Assembly (NCBI RefSeq): GCF_018595675.2
Contig: NZ_CP092333.1
Span: 3,992,001-4,056,000, forward strand
DNA from: Flavihumibacter fluvii
Lineage (GTDB): Bacteria > Bacteroidota > Bacteroidia > Chitinophagales > Chitinophagaceae
Length of the DNA: 64,000 nt
Direction of reading: 5' to 3'
The position numbers and the translations under genes are program-made. Below the pieces are notes generated by a model. It saw nothing but the letters and a program-made list of their open reading frames with translations, had not been told where the DNA came from and did no database searches. Below are positions 35,161 to 41,928 of this stretch, piece after piece (within the stretch, counting starts at the first letter, position 1; every line of letters starts with the position of its first letter).

Positions 35161-36363
35161 TTACCTGTTAAAACCGAATAATTGCGCATTTTTATTTTTA
35201 CGTCCCTTTAGCCTGTCGCGAATGATCTCTCCCGCCAGCAGGCTAAAGGTGATACCATTTCCTCCGAAGCCAAGGGCAAATGAAGTGTTGGGTCTTTGCC
35301 TGATGCTGCCGATATATGGCAGGCCATCTTTCGTGGATGCAAATGTTCCGGCCCATTTGAAATCCGGCCGGAATGTTATACGGGGAAATAGTATGGAAAA
35401 ACGGTCAAGTAGTTTTGCCGATTTTTTATTGATCTGACGGTCTCTTTTTTCGGGAGAATAAAAATCATCATCCAGTCCACCAATTAAAATCCTGTTGTCT
35501 GCTGTGGTCCGCATGTATAAATAGGGATGGGCTGTCTCCCAGATCAGGGCCCTTTTATGCCAGAATTTTGTTCCGGGCATAGGTTCACTCACCATTGCAT
35601 AGGTCGATTCCAGGGTTTCTATCTTTTGGTCAATATAGGTTTGCGATGCATATCCGCAGGCGATGACAAGGTGACGGCAAGTAATGGTAAGTTGGTTAGC
35701 TGTTTGCAGGCTTACAGAGTCCTTTTGGTGTTTGATGCCTGTTATTTCCGTATTATTAAATACCTGCGCCCCATTGTGAAGGCAGCTGTCCAATAAAAAG
35801 TGGGTCAATTGGTATGCATCCAACTCGGCACCAAGGCCCGAATAAATGGCAGCAGGTGCAGTAAAACCCAGAAGTTTTTGAATTTTTTCAGGGGTCAGGA
35901 ATTGCACATCAAATCCAATTTTTTTTCGTAACTGGTATTCCTGGTATAACGGGTCAACATGGGTTTTGAATGAGGCATATTGAATGCTTGGCCTTCTTTT
36001 GAATCCAACTTTTTGCTTAAACTGTCCGCATATCTTTTCCAGGGCGATTATTGCTTCAGCGCAGGCGATATAACTGTTGGCTGCGTGGTGAGCACCCACC
36101 TTTTTTTCCAGGTCAACCAGGGGCGTATCTATTTCGTATTGCAATAATGCCGTACTCGCCGCTGTACTGGCCATTCCGGAATGCGCTTTATCTACAATGG
36201 ATACTTTAAAACCCGCCTGGCTCAAATGCCAGGCCACAAGTGCTCCGGTTATACCTGCTCCCATGACCAGGATGTCGGTTTGATGGCTGGAGTGCAAAGA
36301 TGGATAGGTGTTCATGTATCCATTCTTCATTAACCAATAGGGGCTATTTGACCGTAGATCCAT
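35161..36363 (-). CDS. FAD-dependent amino-acid oxidase-like protein (DAO family)
   Basis: This 400-residue protein has an N-terminal FAD-binding Rossmann motif (DILVMGAGITGALVAWHLSQ, residues about 30-49), then HSGMASTAAS, typical of glycine/D-amino-acid oxidases, and a C-terminal LGFGGNGITFSLLAGEIIRDRL that closes the FAD site. It would oxidise an amine or amino acid in the cytoplasm. The substrate is unknown. The start overlaps the end of the YihY gene by 20 bases, so the two are coupled. Confidence 0.88.
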   Translation of the reverse strand: MDLRSNSPYWLMKNGYMNTYPSLHSSHQTDILVMGAGITGALVAWHLSQAGFKVSIVDKAHSGMASTAASTALLQYEIDTPLVDLEKKVGAHHAANSYIACAEAIIALEKICGQFKQKVGFKRRPSIQYASFKTHVDPLYQEYQLRKKIGFDVQFLTPEKIQKLLGFTAPAAIYSGLGAELDAYQLTHFLLDSCLHNGAQVFNNTEITGIKHQKDSVSLQTANQLTITCRHLVIACGYASQTYIDQKIETLESTYAMVSEPMPGTKFWHKRALIWETAHPYLYMRTTADNRILIGGLDDDFYSPEKRDRQINKKSAKLLDRFSILFPRITFRPDFKWAGTFASTKDGLPYIGSIRQRPNTSFALGFGGNGITFSLLAGEIIRDRLKGRKNKNAQLFGFNR

Positions 36364-37279
36364 ATCGGGTGCTATTGTTTAATTCCTTTGATTCGGATTT
36401 GATAATATAAACAGCATTTTTATTGGGGGCGATTCCCTGCCCGATGGTTATCGCATAGGCATTGGTGAAAGCAGCTCCAAAATAAAGGATCACGGAAGAG
36501 TAGTACACCCAAACCAAAAGGATCATGATGGATGCAGCCGTTCCATAAGTTAAACCAAAATCGGCATTACCCAGGTAAATGCCTATGAATAACTTGCCCA
36601 ATAGAAATAGTATGGCAGTAAATCCGGCACCCAGGAACGCGTCTTTCCATGCAATCCTTGCGTCTGGAAGCACCTTGAAAATGATGGCGAATAAAATGGT
36701 TATGACAAGGAATATGGTCAACAGGTTAAATATATAAAATACGTAAATCGCCACCTCGGGAAACAGGCTCGTCATTTTGGCATTCATGATATCCAGAACA
36801 GCATTTACCACAAGAGCAACCATCAGGATAAAACTTGTAGCGGCTAACAGAGTAAATGATAAAAAGCGATTGAACAGCAGTTTGATCCAGCCTTTTTTAG
36901 GTGTTGCTTTAATGGACCACATATAGTTTATTGAACCCTGGATTTCAGTAAAAACGCCAGTGGCACCAACTAACAGGATGATGAATCCAACTATGGCGCC
37001 CCCTGTACTATGGTCCGATTTTTCAATACTGGCAATGGTAGATTGAAGTTGGTAAGCAGCTGAATTGCCGACAAGTCCCTTTATCTGTCCGAATAATTTT
37101 CCCTGGATGGCCTCCCGTCCATATAATATCCCCGCTAATGAAATGACGATCAGTAATAATGGCCCCATGGCGAATATGGTATAATAGGAGAGCGAGGCGC
37201 TTAATTTTAAGGCATCATCATGTGCAAAACGCTTTGCAGCAGTTACCAGTAAATGCAGGAATTTCCGGATGTTGATCAT
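36344..37279 (-). CDS. YihY/BrkB family inner-membrane protein
   Basis: With ATG at 37279 the protein has 311 residues (a TTG five codons upstream is less likely). It has the YihY family start ALKLSASLSYYTIFAMGPLLLIVISL and about six membrane segments, with the conserved GAIVGFIILLVGATGVFTEIQ and TYGTAASIMILLVWVYYSS stretches. It was once called RNase BN by mistake. Members are membrane proteins of uncertain role, often near stress or envelope genes. Coupled to the downstream oxidoreductase by a 20-base overlap. Confidence 0.92.
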   Translation of the reverse strand: MINIRKFLHLLVTAAKRFAHDDALKLSASLSYYTIFAMGPLLLIVISLAGILYGREAIQGKLFGQIKGLVGNSAAYQLQSTIASIEKSDHSTGGAIVGFIILLVGATGVFTEIQGSINYMWSIKATPKKGWIKLLFNRFLSFTLLAATSFILMVALVVNAVLDIMNAKMTSLFPEVAIYVFYIFNLLTIFLVITILFAIIFKVLPDARIAWKDAFLGAGFTAILFLLGKLFIGIYLGNADFGLTYGTAASIMILLVWVYYSSVILYFGAAFTNAYAITIGQGIAPNKNAVYIIKSESKELNNSTRYGSTVK

Positions 37280-37337
37280 AAGTCGGCCTGTCAAGGTATT
37301 ATGCCATGAAATTCACTGGCTGAATTTTTAGTTATTA

Positions 37338-37380
37338 TCCATGCAATAACCAAAGCAACGCATAATGGCTATTGCATGGA
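37338..37380. repeat. 14-base inverted repeat between the PA2169-like and YihY genes
   Basis: TCCATGCAATAACC (37338-37351) and GGCTATTGCATGGA (37367-37380) pair with one mismatch around a 15-base loop. No T-tract follows on either strand, so it is more likely a regulatory or mRNA-stability structure downstream of the PA2169-like gene than a simple terminator. Confidence 0.45.
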
Positions 37381-37400
37381 CAACGTTCATACTGTAAAAT

Positions 37401-37862
37401 TTAGAGCACCTTGTGCAAGTCGAGGTATTTTTTAATCACATCATGAGATGTCCGTAAGGATTGTTGCTGGCCGGTGATCATCTGCCGGATCGTGGTACTC
37501 ATTTCAGCGTCTGATGCAAGGGCCTCATTATAGGCTTTCTGTGCAGCATCTTCTCCAAATTCGCACAATTCCAGGATGGATTGCCTTTCTTTTGAACTGA
37601 ATGCTGTTCTGACATCCATCCAGGTCCGGTAAATCATGCCGGAAACGGTGGTTCCTTCAGCAGGTGCTTCGCCAAGATCCTGTACGGCTGCCGTTAATTC
37701 ACGTACATTGTCGCGGCTGTCATTTTCCATCTTGCTGAAAATGGCTTTCAGATCCACGTCTATGTCATCCGCTTCAGTAATTGCTTTTTCGTAACCTTCA
37801 ATCCGGTCATTATTTATTCGGATAAGGTCATTTAATACTTCAGATAATGCTGTGTTTGCCAT
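37401..37862 (-). CDS. PA2169-like four-helix-bundle protein (DUF2383)
   Basis: This 153-residue helical protein has the ferritin-like DUF2383/PA2169 pattern: LNDLIRINNDRIEGYEKAI at the start, RDNVREL in helix two, YRTWMDVRTAFSSKERQSIL in the middle and a C-terminal GQQQSLRTSHDVIKKYLD helix. No signal peptide. Relatives are found in stress and biofilm settings and their role is not settled. A TGGAATG-type element lies 21 bases upstream. Confidence 0.88.
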   Translation of the reverse strand: MANTALSEVLNDLIRINNDRIEGYEKAITEADDIDVDLKAIFSKMENDSRDNVRELTAAVQDLGEAPAEGTTVSGMIYRTWMDVRTAFSSKERQSILELCEFGEDAAQKAYNEALASDAEMSTTIRQMITGQQQSLRTSHDVIKKYLDLHKVL

Positions 37863-37882
37863 GATTAATGATTTTCTGGCGG

Positions 37883-37900
37883 GGTAAAAAAGTCATTCCA
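37883..37900 (-). promoter_or_regulatory. TGG-N-A-N5-TTT element upstream of the PA2169-like gene
   Basis: On the minus strand TGGAATG-ACT-TTTTTACC. With GG as -25/-24 transcription would begin near 37874, 12 bases before the ATG at 37862, a spacing close to that seen at the PPOX and 38027 genes. Confidence 0.3.
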
Positions 37901-37987
37901 CAGCGCTGACCATTGCTATTATTTTTCCTTCATATAAAACGGGAAAATTATTCCCCATTTCCTGCAGCATATGTGGTCTTTCTGCTA

Positions 37988-38005
37988 TGGTATCCTTTTT
38001 TAGTA
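37988..38005 (+). promoter_or_regulatory. TGG-N-A-N5-TTT element upstream of gene 38027
   Basis: TGGTATC-CTT-TTTTAGTA. With GG as -25/-24 transcription would begin near 38014, 13 bases before the ATG at 38027. It faces away from the element at 37883-37900, so the two form a divergent pair of like elements about 90 bases apart. Confidence 0.3.
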
Positions 38006-38026
38006 GTAAGGTCAAGAATCATTCAT

Positions 38027-38518
38027 ATGTCACACTATTCCACATTACAGCAATTGATGGGTAGCTTTAATTTTGGCCTGTTTTTCAACCTTAGTTCAAA
38101 CCATATTAAGTTGCCAAACGGCATTGTCAGGGTTTTGGATGTTGATGATGCCGGTTATTGCTGGTTCCTTTTTCAGTATTCTGTAGAAGATACTTTCGAT
38201 ATTGAAACTGAATTCCCGGCACGCTTCAGGTTATATGAAAAGGGGCGGGATTGTTATGTGGAAGTAAATGGCACTGCTGCCTACATAACTGATCCGGGAG
38301 AGTGGACAAAATGCGCTAAAATATCTTATGGAATGGCCAAGGCTTTACAATACCAGGGATTGGTAATCCGGTTACAAATTGAACAGGCCATTGTTTATCA
38401 ATGTAAAAGATATTCCAGAAGAAACAAGGTGCAAAAAATTATGGATGGGGTTGAATCATGGGTAAATGGTAAAAGAGTTTCTGAGACCATCTACCAGTCT
38501 GCGATTTCATTATATTAA
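38027..38518 (+). CDS. Hypothetical protein
   Basis: The ATG at 38027 gives 163 residues. Any upstream frame would encode an unrelated hydrophobic stretch across the promoter region. The protein seems beta-rich in its first 110 residues (GFNFGLFF-like start, IVRVLDVDDAGYCWFLFQYS, FRLYEKGRDCYVEVNG), a pattern reminiscent of the flavin-binding split barrel of PPOX stress proteins, though I cannot see cofactor residues. A basic helix with RRNKVQKIMDGVESW ends it. It is followed after nine bases by another unknown gene, and both are probably co-expressed. Confidence 0.65.
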   Translation: MSHYSTLQQLMGSFNFGLFFNLSSNHIKLPNGIVRVLDVDDAGYCWFLFQYSVEDTFDIETEFPARFRLYEKGRDCYVEVNGTAAYITDPGEWTKCAKISYGMAKALQYQGLVIRLQIEQAIVYQCKRYSRRNKVQKIMDGVESWVNGKRVSETIYQSAISLY

Positions 38519-38527
38519 ATATATTTT

Positions 38528-39094
38528 ATGACAAATAACATGAGCAAGCATTTGCAGGAATACCTGGGTGCGAATATTGAAAAAATTAATCCTAATACTC
38601 AGGCTATTGATGATAGTACCAGGCACCAACGCTATGATTTGCTGGCCCAGGCTGCTGTTCCGGCGGTGCTTGTAGCCTATTATAAATTCACCAGGATGGA
38701 AGATGGTGTAAAGCAGATTATTTCCGACAATGGCAAACAAGCCCCGCTTGATTATTTACTGGGCGATAAAAAAATGGAAGTCGTTCACCGTGTTGCCGAT
38801 TACGCCACTGTTTCTGAAAGCCAGGCTGAAACAACGATGGATGCCATTGCAGATGAATGTCTTCGGTTTGTAAAGAATGAATTGGGCAGCACGCTAACTC
38901 CTGAAAGCCTGCAGTTATATTTCGCGGCACAGCGCCAATCTATTTTAAGTTATTTGCCGGAAGACCTGCGTATGGGTGAGTTGCTGAACGATTCAACGAT
39001 TGATGACAGAACCAATAAAATGGAAGGCCCCATATCTGGACTGGCCCAAAGCATTCAAAATTTATTTTCATCTTCCGGGATGGAAAAAGAATAA
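38528..39094 (+). CDS. Hypothetical helical protein
   Basis: This 188-residue protein is mainly helical and polar, with no signal peptide or membrane segment. An internal stretch, AAVPAVLVAYYKFTRMEDGVKQI, and a C-terminal GPISGLAQSIQNLFSS recall DUF937-like proteins, but the resemblance is weak. I do not recognise the family. It shares a transcription unit with 38027-38518 (nine-base gap) and ends at a strong terminator. ATG 38540 is an alternative start. Confidence 0.65.
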   Translation: MTNNMSKHLQEYLGANIEKINPNTQAIDDSTRHQRYDLLAQAAVPAVLVAYYKFTRMEDGVKQIISDNGKQAPLDYLLGDKKMEVVHRVADYATVSESQAETTMDAIADECLRFVKNELGSTLTPESLQLYFAAQRQSILSYLPEDLRMGELLNDSTIDDRTNKMEGPISGLAQSIQNLFSSSGMEKE

Positions 39095-39120
39095 GCCTGG
39101 TTTTTCAGGCTTTTTTATTT
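39093..39120 (+). terminator. Intrinsic terminator after the 38.0-39.1 kb pair
   Basis: AAGCCTG (39093-39099), a six-base loop, CAGGCTT (39106-39112), then a T-rich run. It begins inside the stop codon of the forward gene and lies across the last codons of the convergent minus-strand gene. Confidence 0.8.
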
Positions 39121-39317
39121 CCACCGAGAACTATTGCAACTCCTGCAATTGTTACAATTAAACCTGCGTACATTGGCCAGTTAACACTCTTTTTTTCGTT
39201 CCTGTTAATTTCAACCGGTCCAAGGTCAACAATTTTCTTTTCCTGCGTAAAGCTGAATCCCCTGAAGATCAACATAGCGATTCCGGCGATGATCAGCACA
39301 ATTCCAAATGTTTTCAT
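39105..39317 (-). CDS. DUF3185-like small membrane protein
   Basis: This 70-residue protein has two hydrophobic segments (about 4-22 and 48-66) joined by a polar linker with KKIVDLGPVEINRNEKK, as in the DUF3185 family. It is predicted to lie in the inner membrane with a Gly-rich second helix (LIVTIAGVAIVLGG). Function unknown. Relatives are common near stress genes in Bacteroidota. Its last codons overlap the terminator of the convergent pair. Confidence 0.78.
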   Translation of the reverse strand: MKTFGIVLIIAGIAMLIFRGFSFTQEKKIVDLGPVEINRNEKKSVNWPMYAGLIVTIAGVAIVLGGNKKA

Positions 39318-39439
39318 ATACTTATTTTAATGTTTTCCCGGGGTGTAAGTTCCTTTATTAATACCAACAGCCCGTGGTGGTGTAAATTTTACCCTTCTTT
39401 ATCCGGAATAAAAAAATTATGCCCGGTGCTTTGGTAAAC

Positions 39440-39457
39440 TGGCAGTAACTTTAGGTA
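39440..39457 (+). promoter_or_regulatory. TGG-N-A-N5-TTT element upstream of hpf
   Basis: TGGCAGT-AAC-TTTAGGTA. With GG as -25/-24 transcription would begin near 39466, 36 bases before the ATG at 39502, about the same leader length as predicted for the YtxH gene. Confidence 0.3.
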
Positions 39458-39501
39458 AGTAGCCAGGTTGTTTGATTTTTTGCACCACAAATCAAAAAAT
39501 T

Positions 39502-39834
39502 ATGACCATTGATATTCACACCCCACATGAGGGACTTGAGGACAAAGTCATCCAGCATGCCAAAAAGGCCTTGATCAGGTTGTCGAAACAGTATAAAACT
39601 ATTAGTCGGCTGGAGTGTGTAATGCGGCAGGATCAATCGATCAACATGGCAGATAATAAGGTCTGTGAAATAAAACTGTCTGTATATGGGGAAAACCTGT
39701 TTACCCATTCCCGGACAGGTAAGTATGAAACTGCAGTAACAGAAGCTATCGAACATATGAAAAGCCAGCTTGAATTGCTGGCTTCCCGTCAAAATGATTT
39801 ACCCGATAAGGTTACGACAACAGTAAAAGTATAA
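39502..39834 (+). CDS. hpf: Short-form ribosome hibernation promoting factor (S30AE)
   Basis: The ATG at 39502 gives 110 residues. The beta-alpha-beta-beta-beta-alpha pattern of HPF/RaiA is visible: IDIHTPHEGLEDKVIQHAKKAL, then ISRLECVMRQ, a CEIKLSVYGENLFTHS strand pair and a final helix YETAVTEAIEHMKSQLE. It lacks the C-terminal dimerisation domain of long HPF. It would bind the decoding and P-site region of resting ribosomes in stationary phase. The stop is four bases from the end of the convergent DUF3127 gene. Confidence 0.88.
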   Translation: MTIDIHTPHEGLEDKVIQHAKKALIRLSKQYKTISRLECVMRQDQSINMADNKVCEIKLSVYGENLFTHSRTGKYETAVTEAIEHMKSQLELLASRQNDLPDKVTTTVKV

Positions 39835-39837
39835 CTA

Positions 39838-40179
39838 TTAGAATGGCAGGTCATCCTCTGGCATCTGGTCGATAGGACCGCTGAATGCTGGTGCCGGGCC
39901 GTCAATGCTTCCCTGGCCTTGTCCAACTACTTTCCATGCTTTTACATCCGTGTACCAGCGCCCGTTATATTCCCGGCTTTCAACATCAAAGGATACTTGA
40001 ACCGGGTCTCCAATCCTGAATTGGCTCATGTCTATTTTATCTCCCCAAACAGCAATACAAACTTTTTTTGGGTAGGCATCCCCGGTTTCGAGAATGAAAT
40101 CCTGTTTTTTCCATGGACCGTTTTTACCCTGCCCGGTCGTAACGCCAAGTAACTGAATTATTTTTCCGTTGATATCCAT
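39838..40179 (-). CDS. DUF3127 protein with SSB-like acidic tail
   Basis: This 113-residue protein has one OB-fold-like domain: MDINGKIIQLLGVTTGQGK, FILETGDAYPKKVCIAVWGDK, GDPVQVSFDVESREYNGRWYTD and VKAWKVV. It matches DUF3127, a Bacteroidota family. After a Gly/Pro-rich linker it ends in MPEDDLPF, which copies the acidic Asp-Asp-x-Pro-Phe tip by which single-stranded DNA-binding protein recruits repair and replication partners. I infer that it binds nucleic acid and may share SSB partners. No experiment is known to me. Confidence 0.85.
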   Translation of the reverse strand: MDINGKIIQLLGVTTGQGKNGPWKKQDFILETGDAYPKKVCIAVWGDKIDMSQFRIGDPVQVSFDVESREYNGRWYTDVKAWKVVGQGQGSIDGPAPAFSGPIDQMPEDDLPF

Positions 40180-40240
40180 CGTTGTTTTTGGGCAAAGAAA
40201 GGAAAAAATGCCGGTCTTTGGTTATTGGCCTGATCTTTAA

Positions 40241-40714
40241 TTAGTGGGTAAAGGTGACGGTTATTTTATCCGTTGTCCCCTCTTCAAAAGGATCGGTAAG
40301 GGAAACTTTCAGTGTGGTTGCAGATAATTCAACAATAGTAAAATCGAGTCCCTCAAAATTCAGGATGGTTTCATTTTCTTTTAATGCCCATGCAAATGAT
40401 TGTGTTTGGGGATCTGAGGCATCGCATTTTGTCGCCCCTTCATTGAGTTCACCTACACCATTTGCTTTAAATGTTGTCAGGTCATCCTTGTCACAGGCAT
40501 CCAGATCTGCATACATATCAGTATCTACCGGATCCACCACCCCATCGCCATCATAATCACCATGAAAAACCTGGGCGGTTAATTTCCAGGGAGCAGTCAT
40601 CAGCAATTCTGTTTTTGTAGCAGGCTTGTCCTCATTTTTATTACAGGCAATGGCCAGGTTGAAAAGCGCAATGAGGAACATGTAGGATACCTTCCTGGAC
40701 GAATTTGTTGGCAT
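40241..40714 (-). CDS. Lipoprotein with a calcium-loop-like motif
   Basis: This 157-residue protein has a lipoprotein signal with Cys24 (NLAIAC). The start at 40714 keeps the basic n-region, while Met12 would leave too short a signal. The overall plan (KTELLMTAPWKLTA, central strands, LKVSLTDPF and a TVTFTH end) resembles lipocalin-like lipoproteins of Bacteroidota. An insertion with DYDGDGVVDPVDTD looks like a calcium-binding loop of the EF-hand or thrombospondin-3 type. Two further Cys may form a disulfide. Function unknown. Confidence 0.7.
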   Translation of the reverse strand: MPTNSSRKVSYMFLIALFNLAIACNKNEDKPATKTELLMTAPWKLTAQVFHGDYDGDGVVDPVDTDMYADLDACDKDDLTTFKANGVGELNEGATKCDASDPQTQSFAWALKENETILNFEGLDFTIVELSATTLKVSLTDPFEEGTTDKITVTFTH

Positions 40715-40776
40715 GGTATAAGGTTTAGGTGTCCTATAAGGTACGCCATTATTGTGTAATCACCCGCCTGGTCTAC

Positions 40777-41859
40777 CTAATTTTTCAGCCCCCTGATGAT
40801 GACAGCGCCGGTTCCGCCGGGCTTGCAGGGATAGGTGAAAGCAGTCGAGGCTGCTTTTGGATTGTTGATGGTCGTATAAAATTTATTGATGAAGTCGAGG
40901 GACCATTTCCGGTATGCGGCTGAGAGCCGGGGGTCGTCCCGGTACAGCGTTTCAATAGCATTCCTCTGCTTGTTAAACAGGGCAAAAATGGGTTGTAAGG
41001 TTTCCATAGATTCAATACAAAATCCACGGTAACGGCGCTCTTTGACCGATTCAAGCTCCAGTTCGGCTGCGGGTAAAGCATAAGGGGCATTCACCAATCC
41101 GGCGTGGTCGAAGTCATAGGCCAGGGGTGTCGGAGAGCCATTGGTTATTGCCGTGGCCAGCTCTATATTATGCAGGTATTGGACCGACCAGTCCGTATTT
41201 GCGACAAAAAACTGGAAAACAGCCATCAGGTTGAAATCACTGGGTACCAGGAACTCCGGACTTAAACCCATCTTTTTAAGCGGCTGTAAACCATTGCGCA
41301 AAGCTGCCTGCTCAGGTGGTTCTAAGAGAAATCCCTCTATTTCTTCCGTTTTTTTTGGGTTTGCACTATCAACTACTAGAATTTTCACCAACCTTGCCCG
41401 GAGGCTGAAGGGGGTTAACAGGTTATATACTTTATACACCAGGTACTCCCGTTCAACAAGGTCATCTGAGGCGCATGGCATAACAAGCTTTAGCTTGTTT
41501 TGGTCCGCAAATACGGTATTCTTTTTCCTGTCGTCACCCTCCAGGTTCAGCAGCAAAGGCGCATACCGGCAGACTGTTTTATCTTTCCTGAAATGCCCCC
41601 TTGACCGCACATTTGCCGGCAGCATAATGGGTTTTCCATCATTATCCGCCAGGCTGAGCACACCGGAGTGGTATTGCGGATCATCTCCCCTGTCGGCCCA
41701 AAGGGCTGATTTATTGATCGTTAAGGTAAGTGGTAAAATTTCATCAGACCTGAATAAGGGCAGGGGTTCTTTAATGGAGTGGGTATCCTGTGCAACCAGG
41801 CAAACCGGAACCAGGTTCAGGCAAAAGAGCCCCAAAATGATAGGATGTCGCAATTTCAT
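40777..41859 (-). CDS. Exported CotH-like / kinase-fold protein
   Basis: This 360-residue protein has a signal peptide ending near LVAQ. The mature part has features of the CotH-type protein kinase fold: an early RSRGHFRKDK segment, KLKLVMPC, LVEREYLVYKVYNLL, an FFVANTDWSVQYLHN block whose Asn-Thr-Asp and His-Asn would be the catalytic loop, and LAYDFDHAGLV, where DFD would bind metal. CotH of Bacillus phosphorylates spore-coat proteins. The target of such exported proteins in Bacteroidota is not known to me. It is a single gene, 62 bases from the lipoprotein gene. Confidence 0.68.
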   Translation of the reverse strand: MKLRHPIILGLFCLNLVPVCLVAQDTHSIKEPLPLFRSDEILPLTLTINKSALWADRGDDPQYHSGVLSLADNDGKPIMLPANVRSRGHFRKDKTVCRYAPLLLNLEGDDRKKNTVFADQNKLKLVMPCASDDLVEREYLVYKVYNLLTPFSLRARLVKILVVDSANPKKTEEIEGFLLEPPEQAALRNGLQPLKKMGLSPEFLVPSDFNLMAVFQFFVANTDWSVQYLHNIELATAITNGSPTPLAYDFDHAGLVNAPYALPAAELELESVKERRYRGFCIESMETLQPIFALFNKQRNAIETLYRDDPRLSAAYRKWSLDFINKFYTTINNPKAASTAFTYPCKPGGTGAVIIRGLKN

Positions 41860-41928
41860 TGGTTTGAAATGGAAGGTACGAAAATGAGCCTTGTATATTT
41901 TTCATAACTTTGCGCCTCAATTCTTCCC

